Source: Beroe forskalii (lineage: Eukaryota; Ctenophora; Nuda; Beroida; Beroidae). From it: a stretch of DNA of 64,000 bases. The DNA is taken from the NCBI GenBank assembly GCA_011033025.1, contig WFMF01000117.1, forward strand, positions 248,001 through 312,000, in the 5' to 3' direction. The notes beneath the pieces are model-generated. The model did not search any database. It saw nothing but the letters and a program-made list of their open reading frames with translations, and had not been told where the DNA came from. Shown here piece by piece: positions 46,714-59,754 of the stretch (position 1 is its first letter; each line of letters begins with the position of its first letter). Position numbers and translations under genes: made by a program.

Positions 46714-47474
46714 ATGTATCTCTCTCTCCTGAGTAAAGCAGTGAGTGGTGTAGATATATCCGGTTAAATGGTAGTAAGGTGAAGCCTGGTAGCGCCCAGG
46801 TTGCGCCGTGTTGTTACATCTTGTGATTGGTTGATGAGTCTTCAGCCAGTTTTCACAAGAGGTGTTCAAGAATTTCACTGCTAGATGTAAACTTATTAAA
46901 AGTGTTAAAAGGGAGCCGTGTTTGAATGAAGATTGAAGAAAGAGGATAATTAATGAGGCTGTAACAGCGTAACACTGTAAATTGGGTAAAGTGTATAGCT
47001 GTCTGATCCTCAATATCTGATTGATTGATATATGGAAATTGTCCTTTGAGTATATAGCGAATTTTGAAATTGATGAAATTCCTGTAGACGTTAATTTCCT
47101 AATCAGTTCCGTGTCTCGCAGTGCTGAGTTGGGGATTGGAAGATAGCACTCTGTTGGTTGAATGTGCTGTGTTGTGTGTGTCTGTGTCCTGTATTGGAAT
47201 TTAGATAGGTACCTAAATACCTTATTAGGTACCTTATCCGTACACCTAATCAGTACTGCGTTGTACTGTGTGCTGTATAAGTTGTACTGTGTAGGAATTC
47301 AGAAATGTACTCACAGTGTTTTGTGTCTGATTTAGATGTGTGCTGCACTGTAAGTTGTGTTGGATTCCCTTATCTGTCCTGTGTTAGAGAAATCTACTTC
47401 TCTTCTCCCTCACTCTGTGTTCGGCTACTCTCTTCTCACTCACTCTGTGTGCTGGCTTCTGTTAAACACGGTGG
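46714..47474. other. unique DNA, no gene recognised
   Basis: GT-rich patches such as GTACTGTGTGCTGTATAAG near 47260. No accepted frame. Confidence 0.4.
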
Positions 47475-47759
47475 AGCTCCGGGGGGATTGTAGCCCAAAA
47501 AAAACCAAGCCCTACCCTATTTTTCGATTCTTGGGCTAGGTTTTTTTTGGTTTTTTTTGGTTTTTTTAGGTTTTTTTTGGGTTACATTTTGGTCATTTCT
47601 GGGGCCTATTCCAATGAATTTTGACATAGAAATCTGTTGTTTTTGAACATAATTTTCACAGTCAGTGGCTTTTTAAGTTTATTTGGCGAATAGAAACGGC
47701 TATTTTCACATTTTCAGAGCTTGAAGGGCTTGATATCACCTAACAGTAAAATGCCAAAT

Positions 47760-49230
47760 ATTGCCTGACTAACTGGTGTCTCTTGCTGACTTACTGGTGA
47801 CTCTTGCCTCAGTGACTGGTGACCCATGCCAGACCCAGCTTGTAACTTTTGCCTAACTCACTGGTGACTATGACCTGATCCAATGGGACCTCAAACCTGA
47901 GCGGCTGTGACTCCTGGCTGACACGCTCAGTGCTGTCCAGCTTTGCAACTCTTGCCTTATTCACTGTTGACTCTGACCTGACCAACTAGGGCCTCTTTTT
48001 CTCTAGCCTGACTGAATAATGACTTTTGCCTGACCTATTGGCTTTTTTTTGGTAACCTTTACCCGTTCCAGATGGCGATTCTTGCCTGACCAAATTGTGA
48101 CCAAGTTAGGCCTTTTTGCTGAATTCCTCAATGACTGGTGACTCCCATTACCTGATCTCCTGGTGCCTCCACACTTGACCTACTAGCGTCTCTCACCTGG
48201 CCTACTGACAACCTTAGCTGACCTAATAAGGAATCTTATCTGGCCAACTGGCGACTCTTACCTGGCCTAGTGACACTTCTTATCTGACCTACTGACTAAT
48301 CATCTCTGACCTACTTGCGAATCTTACCTGACCTACTTTAATACTTTCGACCATTGCCTGACCATAGGTGACAGCAGACACTTACCTGTGACCCAGCTGG
48401 TACTTCTTGCCTGACCCACTAGTAAAACTTAAATTAAAAGCTCAAATAGGTAACTGTTTTAGCCATTGGCGTCTCTTGATCCTACCTTACCTACTAACGT
48501 CTTCTGATCCTACCTGACCTACTAGCTTCTGATCCTACCTGACCTACTGGCATCTCCTGATCCTACCTGATCTTTTGGCGTCTCCTGATCCTACCTGACC
48601 TATAACTGACGTCTCCTGATCCTACCTGACCTATATCTGGCGACTGGCGTCTCCTGATCCTACCTGACCTACTGGCGTCTCCTGATCCTAACTGACCTAC
48701 TGGCGTCTCCTGATCCTACCTGTCCAACTGGCATATTCTGGACTGATCCTACCTGATCTACTGGTGTCTCCTCATCCTGCCTGACGTACTGGCATCTCCT
48801 GATACTACCTTACCTATTGGCATGTCCTGATCCTACCTTACCTACTGGCGTCTCCAGTTCCTACCTGACCTACTGGCATCTGGACTGATCCTATCTGACC
48901 CATTGGAGACTGGCGTTTCCTGATCCTACCTGAGCCTCTTAATCCTACCTGACGTACTGGCATCTCCTTATACCACCTTACCTATCGGCGTCTCCTGATC
49001 CTACCTGACCTATGACTGGCGTCTCATGATCCTACCTGACCTAAAGCTGGCGTCTCCTGATCCTACCTGAGCATCGTGATCCTAACTGACCTAATGGCAT
49101 CTTCTGATCCTACCGTACCTACTGGTGACTGCTATCCTACTTGATCTTACTGGCGTATCCGGTTCCCTACCTGACCTATAACTGGCGTCTCCTGATCCTA
49201 CCCCATGACTCCAGCTGGTACTTCTGGTCT
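47760..49230. repeat. minisatellite core: CCTGATCCTACCTGACCTA units
   Basis: The first half repeats CTGACC, ACTGGTGACTCTTG-type units loosely. From about 48470 a roughly 28-30 bp unit, GGCGTCTCCTGATCCTACC then TGACCTACT, recurs about 20 times. Confidence 0.8.
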
Positions 49231-49324
49231 GACCCACTGCTGACTCTTAGCTGATCAAGTAACCAACTGGTGATTCTGAGGCGATCTTCTGGCCGGATAC
49301 CCTCTTACATGAACCAGAGGCTGA

Positions 49325-49525
49325 CTAGACCCTTGGCGGCATCCTTTTCAGACTCACTTCTCCCAGTGTTAATTGCTCAATTATGACTTCACAGGACAGT
49401 AGAACATGTTTCATCAACAAGTCGACTCTCGCAAGAAGCTGTTGGCACTTGCCTGTCCCTTTGCCACACAGATGACTTTTTGACAGCTCGTGAAAGATAT
49501 GCTGAGCATCAAAAATCAAGCCTTG
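49325..49525 (-). pseudogene. coding-like fragment inside the G6 element
   Basis: An open frame of about 65 residues on the minus strand (IFDAQHIFHELSKSHLCGKG; LMKHVLLSCEVIIEQLTLGE) ending at a stop. It is non-repetitive, unlike its surroundings, and has ordinary amino-acid composition. It could be a captured host exon or a transposase scrap; I recognise no family. Confidence 0.3.
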
Positions 49526-50317
49526 CTGACTGATGAAGCCTTTATCATTGCTTGGTGCCTACAAACTGGTCTTCTGGTGATACTGATCACTGTGGCTGAC
49601 CTTTGTCAATCATAATTTAAGCAAGAATGCTAAATTGCTCTCAACTGGCCGACCTTCATCTGGCGACCTTCACCTGGTGCCTTGTTGGTCCTTTCTGCCC
49701 TCAGACCTCCCCCAGCTGACTCCCTGCAACACTTCTCTGGCCCTCTGGTGACACTAGTCTGACCTCCTCATGAAGCCTTATCTCGCCCTGAGATGCGATG
49801 TAACGCTTGGTGAACGAAGGACGACCTTTTGAAGGACCCTCGGGTCTTGAATAACCCCTACGTGGTAATGAGTGGCCAGAGCGCTCTCGTTTAGACCAGT
49901 ATGGCCTGATTCGACCCTTTTGATCCTTTATTGTTCCTCTCTAATCACTGTTGGACCAAGGTCCCGTGAGCTATCTCATGATTTTCCGTTGTACCTTATC
50001 AAAAAGCACTGAGGGCTCTTATTAAAATGCTTCTCAAATGCTAATAAAGTCCTTAAAATAGTGATTTAAGCCATATGTAATTATTGAAAACCATTGAGTA
50101 TCAATAAGAACATGTAAATAACACTAAAAACACATTGGTGTGAAATGTCCAAAAAGTTCAAAAAAATCCAACCCAAAAAAACCAAAAAAAACCTAAAAAA
50201 ACCAAAAAAAACCAAAAAAAACCAAAAAAAACCAAGCCCTACCCCAAATTTAGGATCTTGGGCTTGGTTTTTTTTGGTTTTTTTTGGTTTTTTTTGGGCT
50301 ACAATCCCCCCAGCTCC

Positions 50318-51197
50318 CTCCACTCTCACGAGCATGTGATGGTTGCTGGTAGCAATGAAACCTAATACCACATACAACCCTCCTCTCCCCGCATATATAC
50401 CAGCGAGTATGTGTGTGTGAGGGAGCTCTCTGCGCTGCTGGGTCTGTGTGTATGTACAGGGGATTGTGTGGCTGTATGGGAATTGGGAGTGTGTAGCCGC
50501 GTATAGGGGTTTGTATGTATATGTATGTCTGTTGGTGGAATGTATGTTTTAATGAGTGTGAAAGATTGCTCTGACGCTCTGTGCGCTGCTTGATTTGTGT
50601 AGAGGTATGGGAATGTGTGTAAGTGTGTGTGTGTGTGTGTAATTTTAGTCACATATATGGGTTTTTAAAACGGTAAAATGTACATTTTGTACGAGTGTAT
50701 GTGGTGTATTATCCGGTAATATTTTCATCTGCTGCCTTATGATAAGCGCGTGTTCATGGGCGAGTGAAGTAAAACTGATAGCACGGAGCCAATCACCCGC
50801 AACAGCAGCTGGCGGTGTACGCTGTACCAACATTGCAGAGTAATTGATTTGGATAATATGATTAAATCGCGGTGATACAGTCGGACACGCTTTACACCGG
50901 CGTGTAATATACATACATACACGCGTGACACGCGTGTATGTATGTGTACTATGATTGTGTGTGTGCTATGCTTCCTTGCTCTCTCCCATCTCAGTAATTC
51001 TAGGAATATGATCTTTGGAATACAAACCTCCCTCCTCTCCCATTCTCCCACTTACTCCAAAACTGCGTCACAGCTATAAAAAGAATAAGTACAAATTATT
51101 AACGTCTTTTCCTCCACAACGTCTCCATGTAAACGAGCTGAGCTGTGTGGTTCTTGGTTATGCGTATTATGAGATCGTCGTGCGTTATCAATACTTG
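50318..51197. other. unique DNA with GT tracts
   Basis: GT runs at about 50616-50640 and a TGTATGTATG/CATACATACA inverted pair at about 50910-50945. No gene is assigned. Confidence 0.4.
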
Positions 51198-51259
51198 GTT
51201 GAAAGTGACATCATTATCATGGTTTAGAATAGTGAGTATTGATGAGAGTATTGATGATG
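51198..51259 (+). repeat. dispersed repeat, copy B
   Basis: GGTTGAAAGTGACATCATTA then TCATGGTTTAGAATAGTGAG. Same order as the copy at 58109, with the CpG of the octamer lost. Confidence 0.65.
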
Positions 51260-53608
51260 TAAGGACAGCCTACATACATGTGACACATAATATATCACCA
51301 CCATATTCTTGTCTCCTGATGATTTGCTTGCAAACAGCAAATGTCCTGGGACAAAGACGATCATTGGTTGAGTGGCAGTCTCTGAGTGATGTGTGAGTGA
51401 TGTATGAGTGATGAGTGAATGTAGTGTGTGAGTGTAGTGTCTTTGTGGAGTGTGAATAACACGTTGTGTTTTACAAGCTGAGAGTCCACTCATACATATG
51501 ACATATATCTGCGTATACGCTATACATTTCTCCGTGTACATAACGCAATATGCATTTTCAAGTGTAAACTTGTAACATCTATACGAGTGTTTGCAAAGAA
51601 TCTTCCATGTATCTCATGACAGAGGAGTGTTAAATTTGCCTGCCGAATACATATACGTATTAGCCTGCTACATGTGTGTTAGTCTACTTCATTCGTGGGG
51701 TACCAGTAGCTTACACTCAACACTCATTTTAGTGTCTCTTCACTATTGTTTCTCATCACAAGCCCCCCTCATTATTCATGTTATTTGCTCCTTTTCACCT
51801 CACTCAATATGACTTATAAAATTGTAAAGTTATAATGCAGATAGCAATTTCTGAGAAAATATCCCCTGAGCTGGAAAGGCTTTTGTATTCGAACGTACGA
51901 GGGGGTTTGTACCTCACTGACTCTCTCGAGCCTCAATACAAACTAGAACATAGCAATAACATATCAGTTCTTGACAAATGACATGTTTAGTGCGGTATCA
52001 CTCGATTTGAGGCACAACAGAATACTAGAAACTGGTTCCTTGATAACTGTTACTATCACATGATGCTTCCTGCTCAGTGACATGACGAGTTTCAATCCCA
52101 GCGCTGTGAATCTGTTGTGTAACACAGATCTAGGATAAGTGCTCAGTCAAGAGTCAGACACCCAGGCGAGTACTAGATTCCAAAGAACACACATCCTCCG
52201 ACCTAGTTCACATGGGAGGGGTTCCATAGAATGGGTTCACAGAATAACGAGTTATAAAATACTTTGCATTTGGAGAATTATATTTCACACTCAAATCCAA
52301 TCGCAATAGATCAAAATAGAACTGTGTCAAAGGAATTGTTGCCAACTTTTATGGTTGTGGCTGCAAACGGTGGTAGCCGACTTGTCACCAGCCCTATACT
52401 TTCAATGGTGAAGGCACTTTTGGAGGAATTGGCGATCTCAGTTAAATTTGAACTTTTTACTCTGCTTTTCATCTTTTTACTGCCTCTCAGTATGTTTGAT
52501 GTTTCAAATATTGTATGATTTTCAAACTACTTCCATACAGCTTCGTTGTTCAAATCACAAGTTACATTACCCAAGAGAAGTGTGAGTGTTGAAGCGGCAA
52601 GAAAATTTTTATTTGCCATGAAACTGGGATAATGATAGGTTACTAAATAGTTTTGTCTATTTGAATCAAAGTTGAGCCAATGAAATCGATCCTGTATGAG
52701 TTGTGAGTTGAACCGAGAGCATTTTATTGTTACATTTATAATGCTTCATGCTTTTCAGGAGACGAAAGCAATTATTTCTTTCATTCTCTTTGGTTAAGAA
52801 AAATTGACTGGTTTGAAACCTCTGTCTTATGTAATCCTTCGCTTCGGGTTATATTTTCTGTGACTTCTATATGACGTTTCACCAAGCAATCGTATAATAA
52901 ACCCCCTAGTAGGTAGATTCAGGACACGGTTATAGGAATTAATTTACAGTTGCCCGGAAGATTAATTACACTTTGATTATTAAACACATGCACTTCGGTA
53001 CGTGAAGGGAATTTAATCCCGCTATGCCGGATAATGCAAGAATGCACCATACGTCTGATTGTCCGACCTCTTCGCTCAAACGACCTCTTCGCTCAAACGT
53101 CATCACTTCTTCATTCCAGACAAAGAAAATGATGTAATTTTTAGCCTCATCCTATTTAGCTATTTGTGTGCAATGTGTCCCCCATATTATTACGTCTTGT
53201 TCGACAGGTGCTTTGAATCTGATGGAAAACAGTCTGGGATTGCGTCAGCCGTCGTTACATCGTTAAAATATGAAGTTTTTTTAAATTATTTTTATTTTTA
53301 TTTTATTTTTATAATTTTTTATTTAAGTGAAGTTACTGAGCTGCCTGGTGATAGATATCTACTGTGAAGTCCGGTGAAGTGTGTGTTTGTATAATTCAAT
53401 GAGGAACACCATGAACAGGGAGACATCACTGTATCGACTTGATAAATGGGGAGTCATCACTGATGTCAAATTGAGCTTAGCGCCATCCAAACTTGACCGA
53501 CTTTCATCTTGAGACGCGCTCCTCCGCTGGCTGGGAAATCGAATCATGAAGAGTCAGAGTGAGCTAACTTACTAGCTCATTACCATTTGCCCTGCATTGA
53601 AAATATTG
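51260..53608. other. unique AT-rich DNA, no gene recognised
   Basis: No frame shows a domain or exon layout I can defend. Confidence 0.4.
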
Positions 53609-53663
53609 AGTTCATCGTCATCAGCTCACCATTCTAAACCCTGATAATGACGTCACTCTCAAC
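53609..53663 (-). repeat. dispersed repeat, copy D
   Basis: On the minus strand GTTGAGAGTGACGTCATTAT then CAGGGTTTAGAATGGTGAGC and TGATGACGATGAAC. Nearly identical to the copy at 58109-58163. Confidence 0.8.
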
Positions 53664-56600
53664 AGATCGATTGTTGGTGCCCAACTAACATAGTATATGT
53701 TAGACGAAGTGATCTAATACCCCGAAATGATTTGGTGAGATTGCACTGCTTGACGTATAAAACCTATTGCTGTTAGAATTGTTTGAACTTATAAAATGAA
53801 TTTCGTCATGCAAGGCAATATGTTGACCTGGAAGGTGTCTTTTATATATTTTGTATTAATTAATTTACTCGTAGTTCACGGTACATTACTATAACTTCAC
53901 CTGAAAATTTATTGAAGACGGCTGGCTGTGTTTTATATAATATCATGTTTTAAAGTACTCTCCCCCTATTTCGTTCTATATTCTACAAACGATGTTCACA
54001 GTACAAGCGTATAGCCGGCTGCCATGTCTAAATATACCTGATCTAATGCCGCTGATAAAGTCATATCCCAATATATATATATATATATGGCATACAGACC
54101 TCTGTAAATGGATAATATTTGTCCGTTAAACAATCATGTGCATCGAGTGTACACCGTGTGTCTAGTGTATGTGTGTTTGAGTGTAATCTACTCGGTGTAT
54201 TCCAGTGGTGAATCTAAATTTGTAAGGTGAATGTGTATTGTGTTCGTGTGTAATGTACATTTCAACTTGTGTGTACTGTTTAATGTACATTTCGACTTGT
54301 GTGTTCTGGATGTAAATTCCATGTCTGTATAATCCTGGGGTTCCATTCCGAAACTGAACTTAAAAAGTTAAACCGAAAAGTCAGTTTAGAAGTAAGTGAA
54401 ACTTTGATTGCAATTTACACTAAAATTTTGATTTAAGTTCGTTTTTTGACCCCCTTGTGAACCTCAGTTGAGTGCCAAGTGTTGGTATTCACTGTAAAGG
54501 ATTAAAGCACACATTCTCCGTGTAATGTCTCCGCATGTTTTATTAGATGTAATGTTTAGCACATTATATAATGCAGAAGATGGGCATGATAAACAGTAAC
54601 GGATAATAGTAGTGCGTTCTATATCGTGAAAAAGTTTAACATTTTCAGAATGCTGTATAGTTTTCTGAGTATTAGAGGGAGCAAAATTGAGGCGATGTTT
54701 AACTCGCATTTATATTTCCTGGGCAATTATTGGAATTAAACAAGTGCTATATCTATAGACATTTTATAATACATCCAGAAATCAGAGCTTTACTTCATGA
54801 AACTTCAAAATATATCAATTTCTAACTCAAGACTTGAGAAGTTGAATTTATCAATGTTAGACCTGGTTTTCAGACAGAATTAAACTTGCAATCTGAGTTT
54901 GATAGATAATTCAATGGACTGAAACTTTTGGACAATGCAGCACTCAAATTATTTCGCTAGAATTGAATGATTTAAAATATTATGCTCTTGCAATTGAGCG
55001 ACTGAATTATGATTTATGAATATATCGATTAAGAAACATTTGCAATCGTTTTAATAGAGAATAGATTTAAAAGCTTATATGGTTGGAGTGATTTACCCCT
55101 CATATTGATTCATGAGTTTGTGTGGGTGTATGACTGTGCAATGTGCATGAGTGTTATGTGTGGGTGACGGGTGTGTGTGGGTGTGATATGTTTGCCCTGT
55201 GTTCGTGATACTCCATTAGATGAACTAGCTGCAGCAGTTGTAGTTGACAGGCTTCTCAGCAATGTGACAGGGAGAGAGAGAACGTGTGCTGCTGCAAGGT
55301 GATTTCTGTGTGTAACGTGTGTATGTGTGTCTTTCTGTTTGTCTATTTGTTGGTTTGTTTCAATAAGGTTCACAGATAAGGTTTGTTTTTCTTCGTGGTT
55401 GTCTGTCTGTTTCTTAGTTTGTCTGTCTGGCTGGTGTTTAGTGCATGCTCTGCCCACAAAATCTCTGACAATTTAACTAACTGAGGTCTGTGGTCTGTCA
55501 GTAGCAGCTGCTGAACTTTTGAAAAGGCAAGGGGGTGATTCTCCGATCCCACCCACTGCTCTTGTGCTTTTGCTAATAATGTTTCCTACTGAGATTGTTG
55601 CCCCAAACCCTAAACGAAGTATTAGGTCACTCTGTTAAGTTCACCTTCCTTTCCATCGTGAGATATTGGTATTGAGTAGATTATTTTAATAGTTGTTTTT
55701 CTATAAACTCTACGTCATCTTCTTAACCTTCTTACAAAAAACAATGATATAATGATAGAATAGTTTAAGTGGCAATCAGGACCGGTAAATGTGTCCAAAG
55801 ATCAACGAAACTTTGAATTTACTGTAATTCAGATCAAATCTTTTGATTATTTGCGTGATTCATCAACACCCAATCCTCTGATATATGAGAAAACAGTCCT
55901 AGGCGATATTCGTCAAGATAACTCCAATTACTGCCGGCCTAATTATTGTCAGGCAAACGACACACAAAATTTCGTCTACAATTATTACAATACCACATTT
56001 ATACCACGTGCTCCACCCATTATTAATTGATAATTAATACATTATATTGGCATTAGTCATTCTTATAACCCAACAATAAGAGTTCACCTGTGATGATTAG
56101 GTATACTATACTTCACATCGTACTATCAACTTCAAATCTTTTGTGTTGGTATATCTGTCAATTTGCCACGATATATTATTAGGTCCAACTCCCATTGAAA
56201 CCACATACCTCAACACACAAAAACTCTGCTACAATACACAAGAGCACGTTGACTTGACTATAAAGGTAGGCCTATAATACTTCTACATTATCATTCCAAT
56301 TGTCCTAGATATATATAAATAACAATTGGCGTGCTGACTTTCAAAACGTTGATAATATATAGGTTTTATCTCGCACATCCCCCCAAGATGCCACATGTTA
56401 TATGTTAAGCTGTTACAGATATCTATGTTATGTACTCTAGCTAAATAGAGCTTGTTGTTGTGTGTGCTAATGTACTGTGTAAGCTGCGGGCAGGGACGGA
56501 GGGGTGTAATATATAAGAGGGACGCGGCTGGGGCTAAAATTGCCAATTATCACCGGAGCTTTTGCAATTTATAATGGCGGGTTGTGTATGATTAGGCTGT

Positions 56601-57671
56601 CCAGATCTCGGGGGTAGTTAGTGTCAGCCTTACAAAATGTTATATATTGCTTACTGATACTGCTCAGCGCTAAACATTTGTGTATCATGTGTGTGTGTGT
56701 GTGAGTGTAATATACGACACAGGGCGTAGCAAGCTGCAAGGTGTAGTTATGTGTGTTGTCTTATGACTATACAGTAGTTGAGACGCATAGGACCAAGTTG
56801 TGAGGATCAAACTCTACATGATCATTGAACGTAGGATCAAGTGGGTGTCTGTTTTTTGTGAATTCGCTTAAGATCATCACGGTGCACGATATTATGTAGC
56901 TTCATGATAATTGGGCATTGGGAAATGCATCTAAATTCGTTCAAAACTTCTCTGCAACTCAGCTACCAAGAACTATTTCGCATGTAAGGTTGCGGTCTTG
57001 GCTGAATAAACCGAGTCATATTATAACCAGGAGCCCAGTAAAATGTACGCCCCACACACCAATATATGACGCGAATAGCAGTTTAAGGGTGACGTCACTC
57101 TAACCCTCATTGTAAAGTTTAATAACCCTGTCAAGTGCTGACGACAGTTGCTCCTTCTCTCGTGTGCGTAGGGTGGTTACGCGGAATTTCTCAGACAGAG
57201 ATCGAGGAAGAACATTGAAAATCATATGAGCATTTAAGAGCATTCTTATAGCTAATCTAAAGACGAGTAAGACGACAGGCTCTCTCGTGATTCGTCTTGA
57301 GATTCAGGAAGAGTTTAGGGAGGAAGCGTAAAAGTTGCACGGCTATCAATCGATAATTGAGCAATTATATCATTTTAATGGTGGATGACAGCTCGGTAGG
57401 AGGAATAACAGAAAACAACGTTTCAGTATTACAGTGTTTTGCTTAGCTGAATTTCAGAGACTAAAAGATTTTGCTTCTTTTTTGTTACTAAATTTCTGTT
57501 AAGATTATCTTAAGTTCGTTTACTGTCAGTACCAGTACCTACAGTCAACTTTTTTTTCTCAACTACGGATCTAAGATAGCTAGATGGTTACTGTATTCAA
57601 ACTTTTATGCCTTATTTCATATCGCTCAGCATTGTTAGAAAGTTAGAAATCAAACTCGATTCTATAATTCA
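53664..57671. other. unique AT-rich DNA, no gene recognised
   Basis: Contains an AT microsatellite (54071-54088) and GT-rich patches (55115-55190, 56685-56705). No gene is accepted. Confidence 0.4.
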
Positions 57672-57677
57672 TTTATT
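57672..57677 (-). terminator. polyadenylation signal AATAAA (minus strand)
   Basis: TTTATT on the plus strand, 8 bases beyond the stop of the exon at 57686-58013. Confidence 0.45.
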
Positions 57678-57685
57678 TCATGTTG

Positions 57686-58013
57686 TTAACTTTGCACACA
57701 CTTTGGATGTCTGCCAACATACATCATTGAACTATTAAATGTGTATGTGTGCGGAAACATCAGATCGTCAGTCATGATAATTTTAATAGAAACACGACCA
57801 CGTAATAAACTATTGTCGCCATCATGTAACACAATTCTGGAAATATCAGCAAAACAACGTGCTATTTGACCTATGCTTAGAGTTACCAGCTCTTCCCCTC
57901 CCCCTGTGTGGACTGTTCCTTGAACAGCTCTGTAGTTGCTAGGAATATATCCCTGGTACCCAATTAAATATAACACCGTTTTTGTCGAAGCAGGGGGGTA
58001 TAATTGTGTCCCA
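57686..58013 (-). CDS. probable terminal exon, unidentified protein
   Basis: On the minus strand an open frame of about 108 codons runs from a possible acceptor (GCAATTGTAG ending at 58014) to TAA at 57686, followed by AATAAA. The frame is closed upstream by a TAA at about 58027, so if real it is spliced. It reads as a compact mixed sequence (GTQLYPPASTKTVLYLIGYQ; GTVHTGGGEELVTLSIGQIA; RGRVSIKIIMTDDLMFPHTY) with alternating hydrophobic strands. I recognise no family. Upstream exons should lie at higher coordinates; I could not identify any. It may be an isolated gene fragment. Confidence 0.4.
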
Positions 58014-58108
58014 CTACAATTGCAACATTACCCGATTCCCAATATGGTTAAATGAAGAGCACCTCTACACCCGCCATTTAGGAAAGAACACGTACGAAAA
58101 GCATGGGC

Positions 58109-58163
58109 GGTTGAAAGTGACGTCATTATCAGGGTTTAGAATGGCGTGTTGATGACGATGAAC
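58109..58163 (+). repeat. dispersed repeat, copy C
   Basis: GGTTGAAAGTGACGTCATTA then TCAGGGTTTAGAATGGCGTG and TTGATGACGATGAAC. Near-identical to the inverted copy at 53609-53663. Confidence 0.8.
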
Positions 58164-59402
58164 AGCATATTGCTCGGGCGCTGCTGCCGCTTCGTGTGAT
58201 TCCGTGCAGTGGAAGTAATTCAAATATATTCTGTTCCTGCATTATATACCCATAATAGTTCATGCCTTACACACGCCGAACCATTGGGTCCTTACCTTAC
58301 AGAAAATGAAGTGAGCAGTTTGCGAATGAAATATATGGTTTTATGGAATTTCTCTATTTTTTGGAATATGAGACATTTTGGCGACGTGTGTGGGTCTTAG
58401 AGTTTATAAGAATCTATAAATAACACCGTTTATAGTCACGATGATAATAATTTTGAATTTTGTCTTTCAAATCTTCGTTCATGTCAGATGTCAGTTCTTC
58501 GGAGTTCTCAGTATGTCTCATTGCCTCAAATAGCTCGATAAATTCCACAGTTCACGCATTTTTCTAAATACCCTTTTAAATATGTTGTATACATACCATG
58601 GTTACATCTTAAAATTTTTTCCAGTTATACTTTATACTCATTATACCCCGTATTTTATGCCTAACAGCTGGGTAAATTAAAGTTCTATCACCTCGTTGCA
58701 TTTCGTATGATTTCACCGGCACAGAAGGTTTCTACTTCCTTGCCACTTTCAGCCCTGTGGGTGTTTTAAAACTTGACAAAGCCTCGAACGGACTGGAACG
58801 GATAGGTACAGGTTTCATGATGTAACCTATGAAGTTGCATGGTTATTAACGATAAACAGTTAATTGTGAGCTATTGTTTAAAATATTACCAAAGTCCAAA
58901 ATTTCTACATTTTTTACTGCCCATATATAACCGGTTGGTGTGTGTATGATAAATGTGCATGTAATCGATTCTTGTCAGCACCACAATTACATCTGCAGCC
59001 TGTTTCGTGTATATCTCATCGGAAGTATGCCTACACAACGTTTCACAAATCAAAAGTACCAGGTGGTACAAGCTTTATTAAGTCTTATTGAACAGACAGT
59101 CTGCGTGCAGTAACGATCCTAACGATTAACGACGTGTCATACTTATAATGTGAATGACACTTCATGCTTATTTTAGCGGTTTGTATACATACAAGTGTCA
59201 TAAGTCATTCATCTTCATGTATGTGAATTGTGTACAACCATCGTATTATCATTTTTACTGGTTGTGTATAGCTTTCCAAATGTACGAGTTACAGCTTCTC
59301 GGTTTGTGTGTTCGACAGTTTGTTTGTACCACTGTTCGAGTGTTTGGCTCCTTGTTTGTCTGTAAGACACATTTTGATAGCATTATACGCGGTATATATA
59401 AT
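58164..59402. other. unique DNA, no gene recognised
   Basis: No accepted frame. Approaches the TA-rich left boundary of the foldback element. Confidence 0.4.
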
Positions 59403-59754
59403 ACAAGGTGTACCACGAAAAACGTTACAAAAGTAAACTTTTATTACTCGGCTTCTGTTTGGAGTTTCTGGATGAAATTTTGGGAAGTCATAGATATAGG
59501 CTGAAAGTTTTTGCACAACAAATTTGAAGTGTCTAGCTCAAAAAATGTTTGAGTTATCAACAAAAAACCGCTTTTTTGACCATATCTCCGCTCCTGGGAC
59601 TCAAAAATGTTAGCTACTCCTTGGATATATTGGTCAAATATTGCCCGTAATATCCTGAAAGTTTCATCAAGATTGCTCAAAAAACCTCGGAGATATGCGC
59701 ATTTTTGTATCGTAAAAAGTGTACATAAAGCACAATTAAAGGGTACATTATCAA

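Larger units (their letters stand above)
47481..50311. mobile_element. G6-ended, hairpin-ended element with minisatellite core
   Basis: A 2.83-kb element beginning GGGGGGATTGTAGCCC and ending GGGCTACAATCCCCCC, flanked by the 6-bp direct repeat AGCTCC (47475-47480, 50312-50317). Each end folds into an A8/T8-rich hairpin. The hairpin loops (CCAAGCCCTACCC then TTGGGCT) have the same strand sense at both ends, so the ends are direct copies of a hairpin inside a short terminal inverted repeat. The core is a minisatellite plus a short coding-like patch. No transposase. I cannot place it in a known superfamily. Confidence 0.75.
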
